Made by a program: the position numbers and the translations under genes. A stretch of DNA of 64,000 bases from UBA7672 sp041166025 (GTDB taxonomy: Bacteria; Pseudomonadota; Alphaproteobacteria; Caulobacterales; Hyphomonadaceae), in the NCBI GenBank assembly GCA_041166025.1, contig JBEAMJ010000076.1, forward strand, positions 30,301 to 94,300, in the 5' to 3' direction. The notes beneath the pieces were generated by a model. That model worked only from the letters and a program-made list of their open reading frames with translations. It searched no databases and was not told the DNA's origin. Below are positions 26,938 through 34,861 of this stretch, piece by piece; position 1 is the stretch's first letter; each line of letters starts with the position of its first letter.

Positions 26938-27237
26938 CTATTTCGCTTCCGGCTGCGAGCACAGGAATTGGGCGAACACGCCCCAGCACTCCATCAGCAC
27001 GGTATCGTCCGCACGGACAGTGTATTTCGTGGCGACGTAGAGATCCTCGAACTTGCGGCTGTCCTTCGCATTTGCGCCGAATACCTTGTCGGCAATCAGT
27101 TCGCCGATATCGAAACCGCCACGTGTGGAGGACAGCTGTTTCTCGGCATTGTCCTCGTGCGCCTTTTCGTCAGGACGCGTCAGATAGCCGCCCAGGGCCA
27201 GCGCGCCGGCAAGGATGAGGATGAGAAGGGTCTTCAT
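26938..27237 (-). CDS. Small exported/anchored protein, C-x8-C family, paralogue 1
   Basis: A 99-residue protein starting at the ATG at 27237 (MKTLLILILAGALALGGYLTRPDE), which overlaps the YjbR stop as ATGA. The 23-residue upstream extension of the frame is not family-like. The C-terminal module is FEDLYVATKYTVR followed by CWGVFAQFLC. The middle (AEKQLSS, GGFDIGELIADKVFG) resembles DUF4359 proteins. The protein is probably periplasmic and anchored by its N-terminal helix. Confidence 0.8.
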   Translation of the reverse strand: MKTLLILILAGALALGGYLTRPDEKAHEDNAEKQLSSTRGGFDIGELIADKVFGANAKDSRKFEDLYVATKYTVRADDTVLMECWGVFAQFLCSQPEAK

Positions 27238-27629
27238 CGCATTGTTTTCCTTCGCCCTGACCCTGTCTTCACGGACAGGGCCGGCAACTCCGCTCCCGCG
27301 TCCCAAGCCTTAAGCCATGTCTTGGGCGCAGCGTGACGCCACTGTTTCGTCAGGTAACCACGCAGCGTCTTCGCATCGATGCGCTTCAGCCGCGCAAGGA
27401 CGATCGGGCAATTCCGGTAATGATCCGTGAAGTGGAAGGTTGCCGGATCAGCCGCGCAAAGCATCTCACGCTGATCAAATGAGATCTGGCAGAGGACGAC
27501 GCTGTCGTCCTCCTGACGCAGGCGGGTCAGGAACTTTCCAAAGGCCTTGTAGGCAGGCTGGCCATAGGCCGTGGACAGTTCCGTGTGCGGAAAACGCATC
27601 ACCAGCTCATGAAACTGCCTTGGGGTCAT
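27234..27629 (-). CDS. MmcQ/YjbR-family protein
   Basis: A 131-residue protein of the MmcQ/YjbR (DUF419) fold: MTPRQFHELVMRFPHTELSTAYGQPAYKAFGK at the start and CAADPATFHFTDHYRNCP in the middle, a CyaY-like alpha/beta fold of unknown role, sometimes linked to DNA binding. The ATG at 27629 was chosen over 27644 because it begins at the conserved helix. It heads the small-protein operon, coupled by ATGA, and is divergent from lolA. Confidence 0.85.
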   Translation of the reverse strand: MTPRQFHELVMRFPHTELSTAYGQPAYKAFGKFLTRLRQEDDSVVLCQISFDQREMLCAADPATFHFTDHYRNCPIVLARLKRIDAKTLRGYLTKQWRHAAPKTWLKAWDAGAELPALSVKTGSGRRKTMR

Positions 27630-27754
27630 CGCGTCTGGTCTCACCGCATCAACCGGAGCGCCAGCATAGGACTGAACCGATGTTCATGAAAACAGGGCGA
27701 AAATTCCATGCGCCGGTCTTGTTTTCGCCCGTCGCGGGGACGAGGTTTGCAGCC

Positions 27755-28534
27755 ATGAGCATCCTGTCCACTCTCCTCCCGCTGGCTGTTTCGGTGTCCG
27801 CGCAGGCATTGGCCGCGCCGGCTCCGGTTGGGGCCGCGCCCATCGTCCTGCCTGCCATTGAGGCGCCCGCGGTGACGCCCGGCCCGGCCCCGGTCATCGC
27901 TCAGCCCAAGGTGGTTACGCCGAGGCCGGCGCCCGTGGTCGCAGAGCCGGGCGATGCGCAGGTCGTGAAGGTGCAGGCGCCCCAAACGCTGGACCGCAAC
28001 GCCATCATCGATCGCGTCGCCAAGGCGATGACCGACACCAAGACCGTGCAGGGCAGCTTTACCCAGGTCGATCCTTCCGGCTCGCCATCGAACGGCGCCT
28101 TCTACATCAGTCGCCCGGGCAAGGTGCGCTTCGAATACACCACGCCCGAGCCGATCTTCATTGTCTCGGACGGCACGACAGTTTCGATCGAAGAGCCCAA
28201 ACGCAAGGCTTATGACGCCGTGCCGCTGTCCTCGACGCCGCTGCATCTCTTCCTGCGCTCGAACATCGACCTTAGGCGCGATGGCAGCGTGACGGACGTG
28301 CGCAGCGCCAATGGCTCTCACTTTGTGACGCTGGTCGACAAGACGGGCGAGGCGGAGGGCAAGATGATCCTGCAGTTCCGCGAGTCGGATTTCGAACTCC
28401 TGGGCTGGCGCCAGATCGACGGCGCGGGTTCGGAAACCACGGTGAAGCTCAGCGACATCAAGAAGAACGTGGCGCTGAAGCAGTCACTGTTTGTGGTCAA
28501 GGACCCCGCCGACACACGCGATGATCGGCGCTAG
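27755..28534 (+). CDS. lolA: LolA-type outer-membrane lipoprotein carrier
   Basis: A 259-residue periplasmic protein with a signal peptide (SILSTLLPLAVSVSAQALA), a Pro/Ala/Val-rich linker to about residue 75, and a LolA domain (MTDTKTVQGSFTQVDPSG, GAFYISRPGKVRFEYTTPEP). LolA ferries lipoproteins from LolCDE to the outer membrane. I chose ATG 27755 (GACGAGG upstream). An earlier in-frame ATG at 27680 would add 25 residues and give a more positive N-region. Following ftsK and preceding xthA is the usual order, here interrupted on the ftsK side. Confidence 0.88.
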   Translation: MSILSTLLPLAVSVSAQALAAPAPVGAAPIVLPAIEAPAVTPGPAPVIAQPKVVTPRPAPVVAEPGDAQVVKVQAPQTLDRNAIIDRVAKAMTDTKTVQGSFTQVDPSGSPSNGAFYISRPGKVRFEYTTPEPIFIVSDGTTVSIEEPKRKAYDAVPLSSTPLHLFLRSNIDLRRDGSVTDVRSANGSHFVTLVDKTGEAEGKMILQFRESDFELLGWRQIDGAGSETTVKLSDIKKNVALKQSLFVVKDPADTRDDRR

Positions 28535-28935
28535 GATAACAGAAATGTGCGGGCGGGCGGCCACAGGCCGCCTGCTTGCGCTGGAGACGACGAATCCACA
28601 GTAGCGGCTCCGCCACACACAAATTTTAACCAGCCTTCGCGTGACAAATCAGACGGATCGTGTCTTCATTGCCACGTGGATCGAACTTGCTCGCGCTTGA
28701 GCTTCCCCCCGCAGGCGCTCGCAGCAGGTCGAATGCCGGAGCTATTCCCCCGGCCCATAAGCGCCCCCGGGGCGCATGGCGCGCCTGGCTGTCCCCGCGG
28801 CCGGGCGCGTCAGTATCCGGGGTGCGGCCGTTGGACGTTTACCGCCCCTCCTGGCCGTCCTTTTCCTTGATTTAGAGCGCGGCTCACCCGATTGTCGAAG
28901 CGTACCGCCATCTCGAAAACGGCCTCCCCGACGAC
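28535..28935 (+). other. 401-bp spacer between lolA and xthA
   Basis: Only GC-rich, stop-broken or low-quality frames are present. A 10-bp hairpin at 28553-28575 (one G-T pair, 3-nt loop, no U-tract) may end lolA. A short AT-rich stretch at 28616-28633 includes TTTTAACC. No RNA gene or clear promoter was recognised. Confidence 0.5.
28553..28575 (+). terminator. Possible lolA terminator hairpin
   Basis: GCGGGCGGCC and GGCCGCCTGC pair with one G-T across an ACA loop, 19 bp after the lolA stop. No T-run follows, so this is tentative. Confidence 0.35.
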
Positions 28936-29748
28936 ATGAACCGCCTTTCCTTGGCGACCTGGAACATCAATTCCGTCCGCCTTCGCATTGACCGCGTCAT
29001 CGCCTTCCTCAAGCGGGAGGCGCCGGACCTCTTGTGCCTGCAGGAGATCAAGTGCCTCGATGACCAGTTCCCGCGGAAGGCGTTTGAGGCAGCAGGCTAC
29101 AGGCACATCCATCTGTCGGGACAGAAAGGGATGCACGGTGTCGCCATCGTCTCGAAATTGCCGCTCGAAACGCTCGAAACCCCCGGCCTCTGCCGCCACG
29201 GGCACGCGCGCTGCATCGCCGCGAAGGTCTCGGGCTTCGAGGTGCAGAATCTCTACGTGCCGGCCGGCGCCGACATCCCAGACCCTCAGCTCAACGAGAA
29301 ATTCGCCCACAAGCTCGATTTCGTTGAGCGCATGCGCACCTTCTATGCCGCCCGCGCGGCCAAGCGCTCCGCCCTTCCCCTGCTTGTCGCCGGCGACATC
29401 AACATCGCGCCGGAAGAAAACGATGTCTGGTCACACCGCCAGCTGCTCAACGTGGTGAGCCACACGCCGGTGGAAACCGACGGCCTCAAGCGCGTGCTGG
29501 CCGAAGGCAAGCTCACTGACATCGCGCGCGCCAAGCACAAGCCCGACGAAAAACTCTACACCTGGTGGAGCTATCGCGCAGCTGACTGGAAGGTTTCGAA
29601 TCGTGGGCGCCGGCTCGATCACTGGTGGTCCGACAAGCGCGCGACGCCCCTCGTCGACATCGGCAGTTACAAGATCCACACCGACGAACGCGGCGGTGAC
29701 AAGCCGTCCGACCACGTCCCGGTGACGGTTAGCGTGACGGCGGCTTAG
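28936..29748 (+). CDS. xthA: Exodeoxyribonuclease III
   Basis: A 270-residue AP endonuclease/3' exonuclease of the ExoIII family. Motifs seen: LATWNINSVR at the start, LCLQEIKC (metal-binding Glu), VAGDINIAPEENDVW (catalytic Asp/Asn) and SDHVPVTV at the end (catalytic His). It repairs abasic and 3'-blocked DNA. It is monocistronic or in a weak operon with the lipoprotein gene that starts 47 bp downstream. Confidence 0.96.
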   Translation: MNRLSLATWNINSVRLRIDRVIAFLKREAPDLLCLQEIKCLDDQFPRKAFEAAGYRHIHLSGQKGMHGVAIVSKLPLETLETPGLCRHGHARCIAAKVSGFEVQNLYVPAGADIPDPQLNEKFAHKLDFVERMRTFYAARAAKRSALPLLVAGDINIAPEENDVWSHRQLLNVVSHTPVETDGLKRVLAEGKLTDIARAKHKPDEKLYTWWSYRAADWKVSNRGRRLDHWWSDKRATPLVDIGSYKIHTDERGGDKPSDHVPVTVSVTAA

Positions 29749-29795
29749 GCGCGCGCGGCACGACTTGCAGGATACGCCTCGATGCGGAGACGAAC

Positions 29796-30392
29796 ATGAA
29801 ACATCTCGCCCTGCTCGCTGCCCTTCTGCTCGCCGCGTGCGGAAGCGAGACGCAAACGCCTGTAGCGCCGGTCGCAGAGGCCCCAGCCCCGGCCGCAACG
29901 CCTGCCGCTTTTAGCGATGCGCTGACCGCCACCGGTTGGGGGCCCTTGCGGATCGGCATGAGCAGGGCCGAGGTCATCGCTGCCGCAGGCGACACGAAGA
30001 CGCCGGACGCTACGGGCATTCCGGGCAGCGACTGTCTCGAATTCCAGCCCGCACAGGCGCCCGACGGTTTATGGGTGATGATCGAAAGCGACAGGCTGAC
30101 GCGCATCACGATCGGCGATCTTTCAACCGTCAAGGACGCAAGCGGCCTTGGCCTCGGCGACACGGCTGCGAAGGTGAAGGAGACCCACGGCGGCAAGGTG
30201 CAGGCGAGCCCCCACAAATACCAGGACGCGCCCGCAGAATACATTGCGGTCTGGCAAGGCGGGCCGCGTGCGGAGCCGTTTGTGGAAGACGCCGACGCTC
30301 GCGGCCTCATCTACGAAATCGATGGAACGGGAACAGTCGGCGCCATCCACGCTGGCGGCCCGAGCATCCAGTATGTCGAGGGATGCGCGTAA
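29796..30392 (+). CDS. Hypothetical lipoprotein with BamE-like repeats
   Basis: A 198-residue lipoprotein with lipobox LAAC (residues 12-15) and an Ala/Pro-rich tether to about 40. Two similar segments, GWGPLRIGMSRAEVIAAAG and LGLGDTAAKVKETHG, look like the G-x-S-x-x-E-V-x-x-x-x-G element of SmpA/BamE-type domains, so the fold may be a duplicated BLIP-like domain. Two cysteines (SDCLEF and the C-terminal EGCA) could pair. The ATG follows GGAGACGAAC. The role is unknown. Confidence 0.75.
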   Translation: MKHLALLAALLLAACGSETQTPVAPVAEAPAPAATPAAFSDALTATGWGPLRIGMSRAEVIAAAGDTKTPDATGIPGSDCLEFQPAQAPDGLWVMIESDRLTRITIGDLSTVKDASGLGLGDTAAKVKETHGGKVQASPHKYQDAPAEYIAVWQGGPRAEPFVEDADARGLIYEIDGTGTVGAIHAGGPSIQYVEGCA

Positions 30393-30451
30393 GCCAGGAC
30401 CGGGGTGGCGAGCAATTGCCGAAGAGATGGGCGGGCTGCTAGCTTCCTCGC

Positions 30452-30922
30452 ATGCGGATAACCCTCCTCCTTCTCGCCTTGGCCATGTCAGGATGCGCAT
30501 CCGCGCAGACGCAGACGCCGGCCCCGCCGCCGGATGCCTTCGTGAAGCTCGAGGAGGGCGGCTGCGGCTATATCGCCGCCTGCCCGGCCTACGCGATCAC
30601 GCTCAAGCCGGACGGCAGTTTCAGCTATGTCGGCTATCGGCACGTTCCCGTGATCGGCGAGCGGACAGGCCAGCTTGGGCCCAGTGCGTGGGTGGACGCA
30701 GAGAAGGCCTTCGCCGCAACAGGATGGGCAACACTGCAGGACCCGACTTCGCGTGAGGGCGGTTTTCCATGCATGCCCGACTCGCCCTTCGCACGGATCA
30801 CGCGCCACATCGGCGAGGGTGATGCAAAGGTCTTCGGCTACAATCGCGGCTGCGACTCGCCGAGCGGGGCAGCCCTGCTCGATGCGATCAAGGTCATTCT
30901 GCCCATCCCGGCCGCGCCTTAG
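30452..30922 (+). CDS. DUF6438-type lipoprotein
   Basis: A 156-residue lipoprotein with lipobox MSGC at residues 12-15. The segment GGCGYIAACPAYAITLKPDGSF matches the Gly-Cys-x5-Cys-Pro-x-Tyr start of DUF6438 proteins. Two further cysteines (FPCMPD, NRGCDS) lie in the C-terminal half. The function of the family is unknown. It follows the other lipoprotein gene by 59 bp on the same strand and converges on the response regulator. Confidence 0.75.
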   Translation: MRITLLLLALAMSGCASAQTQTPAPPPDAFVKLEEGGCGYIAACPAYAITLKPDGSFSYVGYRHVPVIGERTGQLGPSAWVDAEKAFAATGWATLQDPTSREGGFPCMPDSPFARITRHIGEGDAKVFGYNRGCDSPSGAALLDAIKVILPIPAAP

Positions 30923-30926
30923 GGCT

Positions 30927-31613
30927 TCAGGCCTGGAGCCTGTACCCGCCGCTTTCGGTCAGCAACAGGCGGGCGTTTGCAGGATCGGGCTCGATCTTCT
31001 GGCGCAGGCGATAGATGTGCGTCTCCAGCGTGTGCGTGGTGACGTTGGCATTGTAGCCCCACACTTCCGACAGCAACTCCTCACGGCCGACCGGCTTTCC
31101 GCCCGCGCGGTAGAGATACTTCAGGATGTTCGTCTCCTTCTCGGTGAGCCGGACTTTCCTTTCCTTTTCATCGATCAGCAGCTTGGCGGCGGGGCGGAAT
31201 TCGTAAGGGCCGAGGCGGAATGTCGCGTCCTCGCTCTGCTCGAACGTCCGCAGATGCGCCCGCACGCGCGCCAGCAGAACCGAGAACTTGAACGGCTTGA
31301 TGACGTAATCGTTGGCCCCGGAATCAAGGCCAAGGATCGCATCCGCATCGGTCGCCTGCCCGGTCAGCATCACGATCGGCGCGGCAATGCCGTGCTTGCG
31401 CATCAGCCGGCAGGCGTCGCGCCCGTCCATGTCCGGCAGCTCGACATCGAGGATGACGACGTCCGCCCTGGCGTCCTCGGCCTTCTTGATGCCTTCGCCG
31501 GCCGATCCGGCATGCTCGATGCGAAAGCCCTCGTGCAGCTCGAACTGCTCGGCCAGCGCCTCACGCAGCTCCTGGTCGTCGTCCACCAACAGGATCGTCT
31601 TTGCGGCTGTCAT
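30927..31613 (-). CDS. OmpR/PhoB-family response regulator, orphan
   Basis: A 228-residue regulator. The receiver has LLVDDDQE (acidic pocket), phospho-Asp in VVILDVELPDMDG and conserved Lys in VIKPFKFSVL. The winged helix at about 125-228 has RLTEKETNILKYLY, the recognition helix THTLETHIYRLRQKI and the hairpin ESGGYRL. The frame is open to 31817, but the ATG at 31613 (MTAAKTILLVDDD) is the natural start. No sensor kinase is adjacent. The target genes are unknown. Confidence 0.93.
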   Translation of the reverse strand: MTAAKTILLVDDDQELREALAEQFELHEGFRIEHAGSAGEGIKKAEDARADVVILDVELPDMDGRDACRLMRKHGIAAPIVMLTGQATDADAILGLDSGANDYVIKPFKFSVLLARVRAHLRTFEQSEDATFRLGPYEFRPAAKLLIDEKERKVRLTEKETNILKYLYRAGGKPVGREELLSEVWGYNANVTTHTLETHIYRLRQKIEPDPANARLLLTESGGYRLQA

Positions 31614-31710
31614 CGGCGGCGTCTCCGGGCCCTGCATTCTGCGTGCAGCAGTTACCAAGTCTAGGTAGGATGGGCCAAGCAAGGAAGCCATCACGAAGCG
31701 GACAGAAGGC

Positions 31711-32223
31711 ATGGCGACGGCGTCTTTCCTGGCCGATTCGACCGGAAGGCTGCGCTGGGCGGGCGGTGCGGCGCGATGTGCGCTCGGTCGCAGCGGCGTC
31801 GTCGCGCCCGCAACCAAGCGCGAAGGCGATGGCGCAACGCCGCTCGGCGCCTGGCCGATGCGCCGGCTGTACTGGCGTCCTGACAGGCTTGAGCGGCCCG
31901 CAACCGCCCTGCCGGTGGAAGCCCTGACGCCGGAAGCTGGCTGGTGCGACGATCCGGACGATCCGCTCTACAACCGTCCGGTGATCCTGCCCTATCCTGG
32001 CCGGCATGAACGGTTGTGGCGGGAGGACAATCTCTACGATCTCATCGTCGAACTCGGCTACAATGACGATCCGGTCGTGCCCGGTCTGGGCAGCGCGATC
32101 TTCCTGCATCTTGCCCGGCCCGACTTTGCGCCGACAGAAGGCTGTATCGCCTGCGCGCGGACCGATTTCCTGGCGCTGCTGGCGATCGCGAAGCCGGGCG
32201 ATCGTCTTGAGATCGTGCGCTGA
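31711..32223 (+). CDS. L,D-transpeptidase (YkuD)-like protein without signal peptide
   Basis: A 170-residue protein related to L,D-transpeptidase/YkuD domains: KREGDGATPLGAWPMR near the start and the catalytic-type motif IFLHLARPDFAPTEGCIACAR, where Cys is the expected nucleophile. The usual Ser/Thr-His-Gly-Cys appears here as TEGC, as in some YafK-like and Caulobacter-type subfamilies. No signal peptide is evident at the chosen ATG, so it is cytoplasmic or uses another route. It may act on peptidoglycan peptides; activity is inferred. Confidence 0.8.
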   Translation: MATASFLADSTGRLRWAGGAARCALGRSGVVAPATKREGDGATPLGAWPMRRLYWRPDRLERPATALPVEALTPEAGWCDDPDDPLYNRPVILPYPGRHERLWREDNLYDLIVELGYNDDPVVPGLGSAIFLHLARPDFAPTEGCIACARTDFLALLAIAKPGDRLEIVR

Positions 32224-32287
32224 GGCTCAGCGGCGCATGCCGCCACGACAAATCGACATGTGTTGTGCGCACCGCTAGCAAGCGCGC

Positions 32288-32941
32288 ATGACACCTCGAA
32301 TGCTCCTCTTTCTGGCCGGCGCAGGGATTGCGCTTTCCCACCTTGGCAATGAGTGGGTGGCGATGGCCGATCCGGGCGGCCTTGCCTGGAAAGCTGCCGG
32401 CATCGTGTTGCTGGGGCTCTACACGCTGAGCCAGCGGGCCTGGCTGGCCGGCGCGGCCCTCCTCTTCTGTGCAACCGGAGACGTGCTGCTTGAACTGGTC
32501 TTTGTGGCCGGCATGGCCGCCTTCGCCATCGGCCATATCTTCTACGTGCTCGCCTTCCTCGAGTGGGGCCGGGTTCTGGGGCCCAACAAGCGCGACTATC
32601 CGCTCGCGGTGCTGATTGTGCTCGTCTCGCTTGGCCTCCTGGCCTGGCTCCTGCCCGGCATGGGCGATCTTCTGATCCCCGCCCTGATCTACCAGGCGAT
32701 CATAACGACGATGGTGGCGACTGCCTTCATGGTGAAGGCGCCGATGCTGGCCCGCCTCGGCGCAGTGATCTTCATGATCTCTGACACGCTGATCGCTGCC
32801 GAGAAATTCGCTTCCGTCGATGTCATCCCCGGCGCGGTCTGGATCACCTATGCGGGGGCCCAGATCATGATGGCGTGGGGCATGAGCCGCGTGGCGCCCT
32901 ATCGCGACCGGGCTGCGCGCGAAGCGCCTACCCCGGCCTGA
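32288..32941 (+). CDS. Lysoplasmalogenase (YhhN/TMEM86 family)
   Basis: A 217-residue membrane protein with about eight hydrophobic segments and the YhhN signature: CATGDVLLEL with acidic residues in the membrane, GHIFYVLAF, and SDTLIAAEKF near the end. Family members hydrolyse the vinyl-ether bond of lysoplasmalogens in animals; the bacterial substrate is less certain. Its 3' end overlaps the convergent yggS by 14 bp. Confidence 0.88.
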   Translation: MTPRMLLFLAGAGIALSHLGNEWVAMADPGGLAWKAAGIVLLGLYTLSQRAWLAGAALLFCATGDVLLELVFVAGMAAFAIGHIFYVLAFLEWGRVLGPNKRDYPLAVLIVLVSLGLLAWLLPGMGDLLIPALIYQAIITTMVATAFMVKAPMLARLGAVIFMISDTLIAAEKFASVDVIPGAVWITYAGAQIMMAWGMSRVAPYRDRAAREAPTPA

Positions 32942-33608
32942 CGCGTTCGCCGAACAGCGTGGATCCTACCCGTACGCTCGTGGCGCCGAACTGGACGGCG
33001 AGCTCGTAGTCCGCGCTCATCCCCATTGAGAGTTTCCCGATCCCGTTGCGCGCAGCGATTTTCGCCAGCAGTGCAAAGTGGGGCCCGGCGGGTTCCTCGA
33101 CGGGGGGAATGCACATCAGTCCCTCGATCGCGAAACCATAGTCCCGCCGCAGGCTCGCGATGAACGCGTCTGCCTCGCGCGGTGCGATCCCCGCTTTCTG
33201 CGCTTCTTCGCCCGTATTCACCTGCACGTAGAGCCGGGGCGTCTTGCCCGCCTTGGCGCAGGCCTCCGCCAGGGCGGCTGCCAGCTTCGCGCGGTCGAGC
33301 GTCTCGATCACATCGAACAGGGCGACAGCCTCCCTTGCCTTGTTGGACTGCAGCGGGCCGATCAGGCGCAACTCCACGCCCTGGCGGCGCCAGGCCCAGC
33401 GCACTTGCGCCTCCTGCACCCGGTTTTCGCCAAATATGCGCTGGCCCGTCGCCAGCATGGCTGCAAGGGGCTCCTCGGGCTGCGTCTTCGAGACGGCGAC
33501 CAGGTCCACAGAAGCAGGATTGCGACCGGCGGCCTTGGCGGCGGCGGTAATGCGGGCAAGAACCTTGCTACGGGCTTCCGCAATGCCGGGATCGGGTCGT
33601 TCGTCCAT
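32928..33608 (-). CDS. YggS/PLPBP-family PLP homeostasis protein
   Basis: A 226-residue PLP-binding protein (YggS/PROSC) that buffers pyridoxal phosphate. The PLP Lys is in LVAVSKTQP near residue 35, with IFGENRVQEA, LIGPLQSNKA and KLSMGMSADYELAVQ further on. The ATG at 33608 gives the usual length; an in-frame extension to 33752 is Arg-rich and implausible. Its start codon overlaps that of the divergent ThiE-like gene. The usual neighbours (proC, yggT) are not present. Confidence 0.92.
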   Translation of the reverse strand: MDERPDPGIAEARSKVLARITAAAKAAGRNPASVDLVAVSKTQPEEPLAAMLATGQRIFGENRVQEAQVRWAWRRQGVELRLIGPLQSNKAREAVALFDVIETLDRAKLAAALAEACAKAGKTPRLYVQVNTGEEAQKAGIAPREADAFIASLRRDYGFAIEGLMCIPPVEEPAGPHFALLAKIAARNGIGKLSMGMSADYELAVQFGATSVRVGSTLFGERVRPG

Positions 33609-34260
33609 GCCTGCCTCTCTGACGCCACCCTCAAAAGCCCGGGCCGCGGTCCGCCGCAAGCTCATCGCCGCGGCGCGCAGCGCAAAAGGCGGCAAGGCTC
33701 GCACTGGACGGCCCCTGCCCCGCGCCTTCTTCCTGACCGACCCGGTGCGCACGCCGGATCATCTGGCCATCGTGCGCCGCCTCCCACGTGGCATGGGCGT
33801 GATCTGGCGTCACTATGGCGAGGCAAAGCGCTACGCGACAGGCCTCGCCCTGGCCCGCCTGTGTCGGCGGCGCGGGCTTGTCCTGCTCGTTGCGGCTGAC
33901 CCTGCACTTGCTGCACGGATCGGCGCGCACGGCGTGCACTGGCCTGAAAGCAAGCTGCGCGGCGTGCGCCCGCGCAGCCGGGGCATGATCGAGACCGCCG
34001 CGGCTCACTCGCGCGCGGCGGTCGCGCAGGCCGCGCGCCTTGGCGTCGATGCCGTTCTGGTGTCGGCGGTGTTCCCAAGCCGAAGCCCGAGCGCCGGCCC
34101 GCCCTTGGGGGCGCTGCGCTTTCGCCAGCTGGTTCGCGCCGCAACCATTCCGGTCTATGCCCTCGGCGGCATCGACGCCTCCAACGCAGGCGCCGCCATG
34201 GCGCACGCGGCAGGCTGGGCTGCAATCGACAGCGTTCTGGCGGGTTGGGGCAGAAGCTAG
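33607..34260 (+). CDS. Thiamine-phosphate synthase-like (ThiE/TenI) protein
   Basis: A 217-residue TIM-barrel protein of the ThiE/TenI group: FFLTDPVRTPDHLAIVRRLP, GLVLLVAADPALAARIGAHGVHWPE, AAHSRAAVAQAARLGVDAVLVSAVFPSRS and IPVYALGGIDASNAG. The phosphate-binding GGID motif is present, but the substrate-binding DD pair typical of ThiE is not obvious, so TenI-like or other roles are possible. The start at 33607 is uncertain: the first 36 residues are basic and the ATG is interlocked with the yggS ATG on the other strand. No thi genes are near. Confidence 0.72.
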   Translation: MPASLTPPSKARAAVRRKLIAAARSAKGGKARTGRPLPRAFFLTDPVRTPDHLAIVRRLPRGMGVIWRHYGEAKRYATGLALARLCRRRGLVLLVAADPALAARIGAHGVHWPESKLRGVRPRSRGMIETAAAHSRAAVAQAARLGVDAVLVSAVFPSRSPSAGPPLGALRFRQLVRAATIPVYALGGIDASNAGAAMAHAAGWAAIDSVLAGWGRS

Positions 34261-34261
34261 A

Positions 34262-34762
34262 TCAGAACGAGAAGGCGGACTCGATGCGCACCGAGGCTTC
34301 CGAACCTTCCTTGCCGAAGCGGGAGGCCGGGTCCGACAACGACTCGGCAACCGAGTCGCCCTTCACGGTGACGCCGCCGCCGAGGCGGAAGCGCGGGGTC
34401 ACCTGATAGGTGACGCCTGCGGTCACTTCCTCCCGCGGGAAGAGCTGGGTGGGCAGCGCGTTGCGTGACCGCGTGGTGAGATCCAGCGTCACATCCCAAT
34501 TGCTGGCCGGCTTCCACGAGAGCTCGAGCTCATCCTTGGAGATCGGACCGACCGCGAGAAGCGAACGCTCGGAGGCGCCCTTGTTCAAGCCAAGGCCGAA
34601 ATTGAAGGGCGAGGTCTGGGCGGGCTTTTCCATTTTCTCGCCGGCGCGCGCCGACTGGGAAAGCGGCTGAGACTTGCCCGCAGGCTGGGCCGTTCCCTGC
34701 GCGAAGGCAGGGGCGGCCGCCAGGGACGCGGCAAGGCACAAAAGTGACGTGGAAATACGCAT
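34262..34762 (-). CDS. NtrZ-like periplasmic protein
   Basis: A 166-residue exported protein with signal peptide RISTSLLCLAASLAAAPAFA. The C-terminal part (REEVTAGVTYQVTPRFRLGGGV) resembles NtrZ of Caulobacter relatives, a periplasmic modulator of the NtrYX system, though identity is partial. Repeated beta-type segments (ELSWKPASNWDVTLDL) also suit a small barrel-like or surface protein. The ATG at 34762 follows GAGGGTGGAC. The upstream region has TATTAT and a pair of TTAA sites spaced by 6 (34812-34825). It lies 99 bp downstream of a porin gene on the same strand. Confidence 0.6.
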   Translation of the reverse strand: MRISTSLLCLAASLAAAPAFAQGTAQPAGKSQPLSQSARAGEKMEKPAQTSPFNFGLGLNKGASERSLLAVGPISKDELELSWKPASNWDVTLDLTTRSRNALPTQLFPREEVTAGVTYQVTPRFRLGGGVTVKGDSVAESLSDPASRFGKEGSEASVRIESAFSF

Positions 34763-34861
34763 GTCCACCCTCTTGTCCGACATAATACCCGCGAGTCTGT
34801 CCACAATAGTTAACAGGAGTTAATTTAGGCTGCTCTGGTTCGCTTTGCCAGCAAGGTGTCA

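Noticed and set aside
34812..34825. Possible CtrA box before the NtrZ-like gene
   Set aside because: The two TTAA elements are 6 bp apart, not 7, so it is not called as a CtrA site.
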